Assembly: GCA_030428405.1 (NCBI GenBank)
Contig: JAUIEH010000010.1
Location: 1 to 19,435 of the forward strand
Reading direction: 5' to 3'
Source: Alphaproteobacteria bacterium
Lineage (GTDB): Bacteria; Pseudomonadota; Alphaproteobacteria; Caulobacterales; Maricaulaceae
Length of the DNA stretch: 19,435 bases
Position 1 is the stretch's first letter. The number at the start of each line of letters is the position of its first letter. This document shows positions 1 to 6,570 of the stretch, piece by piece. The position numbers were made by a program, and so were the translations under genes. The notes under the pieces were generated by a model. The model had not been told where the DNA came from. It saw nothing but the letters and a program-made list of their open reading frames with translations, and did no database searches.

Positions 1-188
1 GCCAGTCGCTCGGCCCAGTCTTCAGGCGGATCAAACGTGCTGGCGTAGCTGTAATCGCCGATGACCCAGCGCGGATGGTCGATGACCGCCTTGAGAAACA
101 CCGTGCCCGGATGGCGCGAGCCGTCGGGCATGGGCACAGGAAAACGGGTGTTTGGCGCTGCGAACGGGCGCGCGTTGGCCTCAGACAT
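1..188 (-). CDS. CatB-related O-acetyltransferase, N-terminal fragment (runs off left edge)
   Basis: An open frame on the minus strand starts at the ATG at 188-186 and runs off the window after 62 codons. It carries the phrases HPGTVFLKAVIDHP, IGDYSYASTFDPPEDWAERL, which I recognise from left-handed beta-helix (hexapeptide) acetyltransferases of the chloramphenicol/streptogramin acetyltransferase (CatB/Vat) superfamily. These enzymes transfer acetyl from acetyl-CoA to a hydroxyl group; chromosomal members in alphaproteobacteria mostly have unknown substrates, so drug resistance should not be assumed. A purine-rich ribosome-binding site (AAGGA) lies about 8 nt upstream of the ATG, supporting the start. 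The hexapeptide repeats and catalytic His lie outside the window, so the assignment rests on the N-terminal segment only. Confidence 0.68.
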   Translation of the reverse strand, partial: MSEANARPFAAPNTRFPVPMPDGSRHPGTVFLKAVIDHPRWVIGDYSYASTFDPPEDWAERL

Positions 189-586
189 GGAGCATCCTTT
201 CAATCAAACCAGTATGCGGATTAGATTGCGGACTGCTCCATTTCGGCCTCCTTCGCGTTGAACGCGCCCGATTGTGCGCATGCAAGCGCGCGGGTCAAGC
301 GGGGGTGGGCAAGCGCGGGGTGGGCAAGCCACTCGCCACAACGCCGCGCCGCGTCATGCCGCCCTCCGAAACAAATCCGGGGCAGGCTCCGCGCAGCGAA
401 GAGTCGGGAGCCACCCGGCCAAACAGAAAGGCGCACGCGTTCCGGCGGAGCCTAAGCACGAACTGCGGTAGGTCCCGGATATGCGCTGACACGCATTCCG
501 GGATGGCGACATTGAGGGCGATCTTGGATTGTTCGCGTTAGGTGCTACTGACGCTGCAACTGCCGCTGCGATATGCTGGGCCTTCA
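189..586. other. Gene-free stretch upstream of the secreted protein gene
   Basis: About 400 bases without a convincing gene. Several overlapping short frames exist on both strands, but none has a recognisable domain, a good ribosome-binding site or a clear advantage over the others. The stretch holds a short GGGGTGGGCAAGC direct repeat (302-314 and 317-329, period 15), a GGCTCC/GGAGCC inverted repeat (385-390 and 407-412) and a 12-bp palindrome described separately. It also contains the promoters of the two divergent flanking genes, which I cannot place with confidence. Confidence 0.5.
473..503. repeat. REP-like extragenic palindrome
   Basis: The left arm TCCCGGATATGCG and right arm CGCATTCCGGGA pair over 12 bp with one bulged base and a short loop. 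The sequence around it (roughly 360-505, with a second small inverted repeat at 385-412) looks like the short GC-rich interspersed elements with TCCCGGA cores that are frequent between alphaproteobacterial genes. The inverted repeat is directly visible. Its status as a multicopy element is inferred, because only one copy lies in this window. Confidence 0.45.
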
Positions 587-1096
587 ATGCTCAAGTTTCG
601 AACAACTATTCCTTCTTTACTTGCCGCTGCGTTGATCGCCCTCACAGCGTCGACGGCGGCGCATGCGCAAACCTGTTTCGAAGGTGATCGGGAGCGCGTT
701 CGCGCCGCCGCCGATGCTCGGAGCGCGAGCGCCGGATGTCGACCACGTTGCCAAGGATGCGGCTGCCAAGGCGGTCCAGGATACCGGATCAGAGAAGGTG
801 CAAACCGCAACGAGTGCGTCAGCTATCGCGCCCTTATCAGCGAGTGCGGGCCTCCGCCTCATTCGCGTTGCGACCGGGAATGCACGCCTGTTTACGTCGG
901 ATGCCGCGCACCCACTGAGGACGAAATCAACGAAGTAATCGAAAATCGACCGCCTCGACTAGTTGGCTGCGGATCTCGCGGCGGACCGGGATATAGAGCG
1001 CCTGACGGACATTGCGTTTCCCGCAACGAACTCACGCGCGTTTGCGGCTCGCCCCCGGATACGCGGTGCACGCCTGAGAATGTTGGAGGGGGCTAG
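587..1096 (+). CDS. Secreted cysteine-rich protein with two TIL-like modules
   Basis: 169 residues from the ATG at 587. An upstream in-frame GTG at 542 is less likely because a clean signal peptide begins at 587: basic MLKFR, a hydrophobic stretch, and an AHA-Q cleavage site near residue 27. The mature part holds 14 cysteines and two related modules, each with GCG.xGGPGYR, then CVS, then a CG.PP..RC segment. The first module has the spacing C-x3-C-x2-C-x-C, then GY, then C-V and C, which matches the second half of trypsin-inhibitor-like (TIL) domains. CGPPPHSRC-DRE-C resembles the start of one. The second module has lost several cysteines. I infer an exported, disulfide-bonded protein, possibly a protease inhibitor; no function is demonstrated. 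It converges on the small gene at 1185-1421. The ribosome-binding site is weak. Confidence 0.72.
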   Translation: MLKFRTTIPSLLAAALIALTASTAAHAQTCFEGDRERVRAAADARSASAGCRPRCQGCGCQGGPGYRIREGANRNECVSYRALISECGPPPHSRCDRECTPVYVGCRAPTEDEINEVIENRPPRLVGCGSRGGPGYRAPDGHCVSRNELTRVCGSPPDTRCTPENVGGG

Positions 1097-1184
1097 TCGT
1101 GTGGATTTTCAAATACGTACCTTAGAAGATTCGTTATCAATCTGACTCGCCCAACGAAATAAATACCGCTAAAAAAACTGATAA

Positions 1185-1421
1185 TCAAAAATCAAACTCG
1201 CGCTTAATTATTTCAAACAGCGCCTTTGCGCCTTCTTCGTCCAACTGTATTGTTTGGCTGAGCTTTCCGGGTATTTCGCGAGTCGCCCGACCGTAGCTGT
1301 TTATCTGCAACACAACGCGACCGTCTCGGTGAAATACCGAATAGGTCGCATCAATTTCATCATGGAGCGAATTTCGCTCAATGTCTTTTTTGTCGAACCG
1401 ACGATGAGCGCCATCACTCAC
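1185..1421 (-). CDS. Small conserved-looking hypothetical protein directly after rpoD
   Basis: 78 residues with a GTG start two bases after the rpoD stop, so it may be translated by coupling to rpoD. There is no separate well-spaced ribosome-binding site, because the GGGG directly abuts the GTG. The core reads VVLQINSYGRATREIPGKLSQ followed by TIQLDEEGAKALFEIIKREF. I recall similar small proteins in many bacteria, often with inconsistent names, but cannot assign a function; no signal peptide or membrane segment is seen. The gene and the 88 bases after it are clearly richer in A and T than the rpoD and dnaG genes beside it, which suggests more recent arrival. It converges with the secreted cysteine-rich protein gene. 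Confidence 0.62.
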   Translation of the reverse strand: MSDGAHRRFDKKDIERNSLHDEIDATYSVFHRDGRVVLQINSYGRATREIPGKLSQTIQLDEEGAKALFEIIKREFDF

Positions 1422-1423
1422 CC

Positions 1424-4018
1424 CTAATTATCCAAGAAGCTCCGCAGCTTGCGGCTTCGGGACGGGTGCTTCAGCTTACGGAGGGCTTTGGCTTCGATCT
1501 GGCGGATGCGTTCGCGCGTCACGGAGAATTGCTGGCCGACTTCTTCGAGCGTGTGGTCCGTGTTCATGCCGATGCCGAAGCGCATGCGCAACACGCGTTC
1601 TTCGCGCGGGGTGAGGCTTGCAAGCACGCGAGTGGTGGTTTCGCGCAGATTTGACTGAATGGCCGCGTCAATCGGCAGGACGGCGAATTTGTCCTCGATG
1701 AAGTCGCCGAGATGGCTGTCTTCTTCATCGCCAATCGGGGTTTCGAGCGAGATGGGCTCCTTGGCGATTTTCATCACCTTACGGACCTTCTCGAGCGGCA
1801 TGGCCAGCTTTTCGGCGAGCTCTTCCGGCGTCGGCTCGCGCCCGATTTCGTGCAGCATCTGGCGCGAGGTGCGCACCAGCTTGTTGATCGTTTCGATCAT
1901 ATGCACGGGGATGCGGATGGTGCGCGCCTGATCCGCGATCGAGCGCGTGATCGCCTGACGAATCCACCAGGTGGCATAGGTCGAGAATTTATAGCCTCGT
2001 CTGTACTCGAACTTATCGACCGCCTTCATCAGGCCGATATTGCCTTCCTGAATGAGATCGAGGAACTGCAGGCCGCGATTGGTGTATTTCTTGGCGATCG
2101 AGATGACGAGACGGAGATTGGCCTCGACCATCTCCTTCTTGGCCTGACGGGCCTCGCGCTCGCCCTTCTGCACGGTCTGCACGATGCGGCGGAAATCGTC
2201 GATCGGCAGGCCGGCTTCCTGAGACAACGTGGCGATGTCTTCGCGGATTTCGTTGATCTGGCGCTCATTGCGCGCAACGAAGCGTTCCCAGTTGGCGTCG
2301 AGTTCGCGGACATTCTCCGTCCACAAAGGGTCGAGCTCGCGCGTGAAATAGTTCTGCAGGAATTTCGCGCGCGCAACGCCGGAGCCGTCGGCGAGACGCA
2401 TCAGCCGGCCCTCAAGGCGCATCAGGCGCGCATTGATCTCATAAAGCTGCTCGACCAGCGCCTCGATACGCTGATTATTGAGGTGGAGCTGTTTGAGATT
2501 TTCGATGATGGCGCGCTGCAGACCGGCATATTCCGAGCGGTCTTCGTCGGCGAGGTCCTCACCGGCGAGGCGCGCTTCGATCAGGACTTCCTGCAGCTCG
2601 CGGAAGCGGCCGAAATCGATGGCGACGGCGTCGAGGATCTCCATGATCTCGTCGCGGAGCTCGGCTTCCATCTGCGCCATGGACAGATTGCCGCCGTCAT
2701 CCTCGTCGTCCTCATCGTCATCGGACTGATTTTCGCCGTCCTCGCCTTCGGCTTCGCCGCGCTCGGCCTTGGCCTTGGCGGCCTCTTCCTCGCGGCGCTT
2801 GCGTTCAGCGGCTTCAACGGCCTGGGCAGGCGAGGCTTCGCCGGCGGCTTCGGCCTGAAGCACGAGCGCGGAGCGGTCTTCCTGCTGGCCGCCATGGGTG
2901 GTTTCAAGGTCGATGACGTCGCGCAACAACACCTTGCCGTCGCACAATTCCTCGCGCCAGACCATGATGGCTTCAAAGGTCAGCGGGCTCTCGCACAGCC
3001 CCATGATCATCGCGTCGCGGCCGGCCTCGATGCGCTTGGCGATGGCGATTTCGCCCTCGCGCGACAAGAGCTCCACCGAGCCCATCTCGCGCAGATACAT
3101 CCGTACAGGATCGTCCGTGCGGTCGGCGTCTTCCTTGGTGTTGCCGGTCTGGACCGCGCCTTCCTTGCGCGTCGTGACAGCGTTCTCGTCGCCGTCCTCA
3201 TTGTCGTTATTGTCGTCGGCTTCGTCTGAATCGACGACATTAATGCCCATCTCATTGAGCTGGGACATGGTGTCCTCGATCTGCTCGGAGGTGAATTCCT
3301 CCGAGGGCAGAACTTTGTTCAGCTCTTCATGGGTGACATAGCCGCGCTTGCGCGCAGCCTTGATCATGTTCTTGACCGCCTGATCGGAGAGGTCGAGCAA
3401 CGGGCCTTCAGTGGTTTCGGAGGACTCCGTGGCCTCGGCTGCGGCGTTCGCCATCGGGCGATCTCCCCTCTCTTTTTTCGCGCGCGAAGATTTCGTGCGC
3501 GAGACCGGTTCTTTTTTGGACGCCGAAGCGTCCTTTGCGTCATTCGCCTCAGCGGCGGCTGCGGCGTTCTCGCCGCCCCCTTTAGCCGCGCCCTTGGGCG
3601 TTTTCTTGGCGGCGGCGGTTTTTTTCCCAGGCGCATCAGCCTGCGATTTCGGCGCCGCTTTGTCCGTCTCCGCTGCTTTTTTCGCAGCGCTCTTTGTCGC
3701 AGCCGGTTTGGCCGCGCCTGTTTTCGCCGTCGTTTTCGCAGCGCTCTTCGCCGCGGGCTTGGTCGATTTCGCGGCCGGCTTGGCTTTGGCCTTGGCCGCT
3801 GTTTTCGGCGCAGCCTTCGCCGCCGGTTTCTTTGCGGCGGGCTTGGAGGCGCTCTTAGCGGCCGGTTTGGACGCGCCCGCTTTCGCCGCCGGCTTTGCAG
3901 CCGGTTTCGCCGCGGTTTTGGCCGCGGGTTTCGACGCCTTGGGCGCTGCCTTCACGGCGGCCGCCTTGCCGGCGCCGCTCTTCGGCTTGGTCGCGGTTTC
4001 AGCCTGCTTTTGCGGCAT
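1424..4018 (-). CDS. rpoD: Primary RNA polymerase sigma factor with histone-H1-like N-terminal extension
   Basis: The main sigma-70 factor, which directs RNA polymerase to -35/-10 promoters. In the 864-residue long form, region 1.1 starts near residue 205 (LLDLSDQAVKNMIKAARKRG), region 1.2 near 306 (DDPVRMYLREMGSVELLSRE), then the acidic non-conserved region. Region 2 lies about 632-705 (LIQEGNIGLMKAVDKFEYRR, FSTYATWWIRQAI), region 3 about 706-790, and region 4 about 800-855 (TLEEVGQQFSVTRERIRQIE). Residues 1-188 are almost only Lys, Ala, Pro, Ser and Thr in KPAAK-type repeats, like eukaryotic H1 tails. The long start overlaps the dnaG end by 20 nt and has no clear ribosome-binding site. An internal ATG at 3454-3452 (MANAAAEATESS) is preceded by GAGGGGAG with 8-nt spacing and would give 676 residues, the usual family length. 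Either or both starts may be used. Confidence 0.96.
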   Translation of the reverse strand: MPQKQAETATKPKSGAGKAAAVKAAPKASKPAAKTAAKPAAKPAAKAGASKPAAKSASKPAAKKPAAKAAPKTAAKAKAKPAAKSTKPAAKSAAKTTAKTGAAKPAATKSAAKKAAETDKAAPKSQADAPGKKTAAAKKTPKGAAKGGGENAAAAAEANDAKDASASKKEPVSRTKSSRAKKERGDRPMANAAAEATESSETTEGPLLDLSDQAVKNMIKAARKRGYVTHEELNKVLPSEEFTSEQIEDTMSQLNEMGINVVDSDEADDNNDNEDGDENAVTTRKEGAVQTGNTKEDADRTDDPVRMYLREMGSVELLSREGEIAIAKRIEAGRDAMIMGLCESPLTFEAIMVWREELCDGKVLLRDVIDLETTHGGQQEDRSALVLQAEAAGEASPAQAVEAAERKRREEEAAKAKAERGEAEGEDGENQSDDDEDDEDDGGNLSMAQMEAELRDEIMEILDAVAIDFGRFRELQEVLIEARLAGEDLADEDRSEYAGLQRAIIENLKQLHLNNQRIEALVEQLYEINARLMRLEGRLMRLADGSGVARAKFLQNYFTRELDPLWTENVRELDANWERFVARNERQINEIREDIATLSQEAGLPIDDFRRIVQTVQKGEREARQAKKEMVEANLRLVISIAKKYTNRGLQFLDLIQEGNIGLMKAVDKFEYRRGYKFSTYATWWIRQAITRSIADQARTIRIPVHMIETINKLVRTSRQMLHEIGREPTPEELAEKLAMPLEKVRKVMKIAKEPISLETPIGDEEDSHLGDFIEDKFAVLPIDAAIQSNLRETTTRVLASLTPREERVLRMRFGIGMNTDHTLEEVGQQFSVTRERIRQIEAKALRKLKHPSRSRKLRSFLDN
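3463..3470 (-). promoter_or_regulatory. Strong ribosome-binding site for an internal rpoD start
   Basis: On the minus strand GAGGGGAG lies 8 nt before the ATG at 3454-3452, inside the rpoD frame. The protein sequence from that ATG matches where alphaproteobacterial RpoD proteins normally begin, and the upstream long start lacks a comparable site. This site therefore supports a short RpoD form, alone or alongside the extended one. Confidence 0.55.
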
Positions 4019-5852
4019 CGACGCGCTTTAATGCTGCGAGCGCGCGGGCGGCCTTGGCCAACTCCGCGGAATCGCCGGATTCACGACAGTGTCTCATATG
4101 CAGAATAAGCGCCGCACGCTCCTCGCCCGCGTCGCTCCGCCTCAAATACTCTGCAGCCTCGCGTTCCCATAGAGACGCCGCCTCATCGTCGGCGACTTCG
4201 TCGGCCCATATCGGCGCAACGCTTAGTGCGTCTTCCAGCACGCGATCAGCTGCGGTTTCGTTCCCCGTTCCGGCCAAGTGGTCAAGTAAGGCCGATTTGT
4301 CAATGTGGAATGTTTCGCCCGCAATCGCCAGTAGCGCGTCGCGAATTTCTTCATGAGCGGAATCGTCCAGCGGCAGCGCGGCCAGCGCCTCGGCGCAAAT
4401 CGATAAAAGCTGCGGGCGATCCATCAGCGCGGCGAGCAGCCGGACCGCCTCGGCGCGCCCGCGCGCCACGCGCAGCTGCGCGCGCCGCGCCATGGTTTCA
4501 ACGGTTGCGCCGCGCGTGTCCGGTCCGTCCCAGCGGCGCTGAAAGCGCCCGGGCGCGCGGCGCGCGGGCCGGAACGCTTCGTCGAATTTCTCCAGAAGCG
4601 CGCGGCGATATTGCTCGGCGACGTTTTTGTCCTCGACCTTGGCGGCGGCGGCGAACAGACGCTGCTTGAGGCCGGCCTTGCGCTCAGGCGTGTCGGCCTC
4701 GTCGTGCTCACGCTCGCGCCGCCACAACACCTCCACCATGGGCGCTGCGTTCTGCAGCGCCTCGCGCATGGCGCGCGCGCCCTGGGTGCGGACGAGATCG
4801 TCCGGGTCGAGCCCTTCGGGTAGAAAGGCGATGCGCAGGGACATGCCGGGCTTGAGTTTCGGCAAAGCGCGATCAAGCGCGCGATAGGCCGCGCGCACGC
4901 CGGCGGCGTCGCCGTCGAAACACAGGATCGGCTCTTCGCCCAGGCGCCACAGAAGGTCGAGCTGGTCTTCCGTCAGCGCCGTGCCGAGCGGCGCCACCGC
5001 GCCGCCAAAGCCCGCCCGCGCCAGCGCGATGACGTCCATATAGCCTTCCGCCACGACCGGCCCGAGCGCGCGTTCGGCGTCGCTCGCCCGCGCCGTCCAG
5101 GCGCGCGCCTGGGGATAGCGGTAAAGCAGCCGGCCTTTGTGGAAGTGCTCATCCTCGCGCGAGTTGAGATATTTGGCGCGGTCATCGGGATCGAGCGCGC
5201 GCCCGCCAAAGCCCGCCAGCCGGCCCGAGGGATCGCGAATAGCGAACATGATGCGGTTGCGGAAATAATCGAAGGTGCGGTCGCCCTCGCGCGCGCTCGC
5301 AATCAGACCGGCTTCGAGCAATTGCTGCGGCTTGGCGCCCTTGGCGATCAGCTCGTCCTTGAGACCGGACCAGCCTTCCGGCGCAAAGCCGATCTCGAAC
5401 TCGTTCCAGCTTTCTTCCGGCAAGCCCCGGCGTTCGAGATAAGCGCGCGCCTCAGCGCCGCCGGATCGGCGCAATTGCGCAGCGAAAAAAGTCTGCGCGG
5501 CTTCGAGCCAGGAAATCGATTCCTCGACCCGCTTGGCCGCTTCGATCGCCTTGGGATCGCGCGCCGGCATCTGCACGCCGGTTTCCTCAGCGAGATACTC
5601 GACCGCTTCGGGGAAACTCAGCCCCTGCGTCTCCATCAGCCAGGTGAAGGCGTCGCCATGCTTGCCGGAGGAAAAGCAGTGATAAAACCGCTTCTCGTCA
5701 TTGACGAAAAAAGACGGCGTCTTTTCCTTGTTGAACGGAGACAGCCCCGCGAATTCCCGACCCTGGCGCTTGAGCGCGACTTCCCGGCCGACCAGATCGG
5801 ACAGCCGGATGCGCGAGCGGATATCGTCCAGCAAACGGGGCTCGAATCTCAT
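3999..5852 (-). CDS. dnaG: DNA primase with degenerate N-terminal zinc site
   Basis: Makes RNA primers at the replication fork with the replicative helicase. The start at 5852 (MRFEPRLLDDIRSRIRLSDL) matches the family; a longer frame to a TTG at 5900 adds 16 atypical residues. Length is 617 residues, normal for DnaG. The N-terminal CHC2 zinc-binding domain is in place, but the ligands read S38, N41, C59 and S62 (SPFNKEKTPSF and YHCFSSGKHGD) instead of Cys, His, Cys, Cys. The Toprim catalytic core is intact: AEGYMD with the catalytic Glu near 269 and CFDGDAAG near 311-318. The helicase-binding C-terminal domain follows. It lies 96 nt after yqeY and overlaps the long rpoD start by 20 nt, the usual alphaproteobacterial order. 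I recall similar zinc-site loss in relatives, so this is probably lineage-wide rather than decay. Confidence 0.96.
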   Translation of the reverse strand: MRFEPRLLDDIRSRIRLSDLVGREVALKRQGREFAGLSPFNKEKTPSFFVNDEKRFYHCFSSGKHGDAFTWLMETQGLSFPEAVEYLAEETGVQMPARDPKAIEAAKRVEESISWLEAAQTFFAAQLRRSGGAEARAYLERRGLPEESWNEFEIGFAPEGWSGLKDELIAKGAKPQQLLEAGLIASAREGDRTFDYFRNRIMFAIRDPSGRLAGFGGRALDPDDRAKYLNSREDEHFHKGRLLYRYPQARAWTARASDAERALGPVVAEGYMDVIALARAGFGGAVAPLGTALTEDQLDLLWRLGEEPILCFDGDAAGVRAAYRALDRALPKLKPGMSLRIAFLPEGLDPDDLVRTQGARAMREALQNAAPMVEVLWRREREHDEADTPERKAGLKQRLFAAAAKVEDKNVAEQYRRALLEKFDEAFRPARRAPGRFQRRWDGPDTRGATVETMARRAQLRVARGRAEAVRLLAALMDRPQLLSICAEALAALPLDDSAHEEIRDALLAIAGETFHIDKSALLDHLAGTGNETAADRVLEDALSVAPIWADEVADDEAASLWEREAAEYLRRSDAGEERAALILHMRHCRESGDSAELAKAARALAALKRVDAAKAG

Positions 5853-5915
5853 CGCGGCAAAATAAGCTGCTTCGCGCCTGAGACGATCACGCATCCACAA
5901 GCGAATCGGCGAGAC

Positions 5916-5941
5916 GGCGCGCCGTGCTCAGCAGGCGCGCC
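5916..5941 (-). other. GC-rich hairpin between yqeY and dnaG
   Basis: Two copies of the self-complementary GGCGCGCC (5916-5923 and 5934-5941) flank TGCTCAGCA, so the transcript can form an 8-bp GC stem continued by TGC/GCA. It starts 8 nt after the yqeY stop codon. There is no T tract after it on the minus strand, so it is more likely a processing or attenuation structure than a full terminator. The structure is visible; the role is inferred. Confidence 0.4.
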
Positions 5942-5948
5942 CTAGGTC

Positions 5949-6404
5949 TCAGGACAGGATGTCTTTGACGTGCTTGCCGGCCTTGGTGAAGTCCATCCGG
6001 CCTTCATATCGCTGTTTCAAAGCGCCCATGCAGCGGCCGATATCCTTGAGCCCGCTGGCGTCGAGCTCATCAACGACTTCGCTCGCCGCCGTGCGGATCT
6101 CGGTGTCGCACATCTGCTCGGGCATGAAGCGCGACAGAATGCGAATCTCTTCGCGCTCACGCTCTGCGAGGTCAGGACGGCCGCCATCATCGTAAGCGCG
6201 CGCGCTCTCAATGCGCTGCTCAACCATTTGCTCAAGCAATTCAAGAACTTCGCACTCGGCGCAACCATCGGCTTCATCGCGCGCGCGTGCATTCAGATCG
6301 CGGTCTTTGATCGCAGCGAGCGCCAGCCTCAGCGTGGAGGCCGAGACCTCGTCGCCCTCGGCGACATGGTCGAGCGCTGTCGCGATCTGTTCGCGAATGG
6401 ACAT
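5949..6404 (-). CDS. yqeY: GatB/YqeY domain protein
   Basis: 151 residues, the full usual length of stand-alone YqeY proteins. They share the helical domain found at the C-terminus of the GatB subunit of aspartyl/glutamyl-tRNA amidotransferase. Recognised from the start MSIREQIATALDHV, the segment STLRLALAAIKDRD, the middle EREEIRILSRFMPEQM and the end GALKQRYEGRMDFTKAGK. YqeY proteins are presumed to bind tRNA or assist charging; the role of the free form is poorly known. The start is supported by GGGAG about 7 nt upstream. It is the first gene of the block continuing into dnaG and rpoD, and is transcribed divergently from carA. Confidence 0.93.
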   Translation of the reverse strand: MSIREQIATALDHVAEGDEVSASTLRLALAAIKDRDLNARARDEADGCAECEVLELLEQMVEQRIESARAYDDGGRPDLAEREREEIRILSRFMPEQMCDTEIRTAASEVVDELDASGLKDIGRCMGALKQRYEGRMDFTKAGKHVKDILS

Positions 6405-6449
6405 TCAAAACTCCCACCAAACGCGCGAAGGCGGGATAATCCTCCGCGC

Positions 6450-6467
6450 CGCTTTGAATTCAAAGCG
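6450..6467. promoter_or_regulatory. Perfect 18-bp palindrome in the yqeY/carA divergent promoter region
   Basis: CGCTTTGAATTCAAAGCG is a perfect palindrome, 46 nt upstream of yqeY and about 100 nt upstream of carA. It could be the operator of a dimeric regulator acting on either gene. On the minus strand its TTGAAT half, followed 16 nt later by GATTAT, could also be the yqeY core promoter. The related core TTTGATTTCAAA occurs at 14649-14660. The palindrome is visible; its function is inferred. Confidence 0.5.
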
Positions 6468-6476
6468 TTTTCGTCC

Positions 6477-6512
6477 TTGACGATAGTCGGGGGCACGCTT
6501 ACGAGCGTGCTC
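6477..6512 (+). promoter_or_regulatory. Candidate carA promoter overlapped by an inverted repeat
   Basis: A good -35 element TTGACG (6477-6482) is followed after 17 nt by a weak -10 TACGAG (6500-6505). Overlapping the -10 is the inverted repeat GCACGCTTACGAGCGTGC (6493-6510), a 7-bp stem with a TACG tetraloop, extendable to 6491-6512. It could be an operator, or a leader hairpin if transcription starts upstream of it. Known carAB promoters are controlled by arginine and pyrimidine levels, but nothing here identifies the regulator. Confidence 0.4.
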
Positions 6513-6570
6513 CGCGCAGACGGCTTTTGTTGATGCGTTTGGCCGCAATCGAACGGACGGCGCGGTAGCT

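Noticed and set aside
1..188. Antibiotic resistance gene
   Set aside because: The CatB-like fragment belongs to a superfamily with many non-resistance members, and the catalytic part is outside the window.
1712..3229. 505-residue open frame on the plus strand, opposite rpoD
   Set aside because: It lies fully antisense to conserved RpoD regions; its sequence reads as the complement of rpoD codons and shows no family. GC-rich genes often leave the opposite strand open.
3329..4108. Long plus-strand frames opposite the RpoD repeat (Arg/Phe/Gly-rich, and Ala/Phe-rich at 3411-4031)
   Set aside because: They are the mirror of the Lys/Ala/Pro repeat codons; the low-complexity composition comes from the repeat itself and no ribosome-binding site or family supports them.
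5139..5945. 268-residue plus-strand frame across the dnaG N-terminal part
   Set aside because: Antisense to conserved primase sequence including the CHC2 region; no domain of its own.
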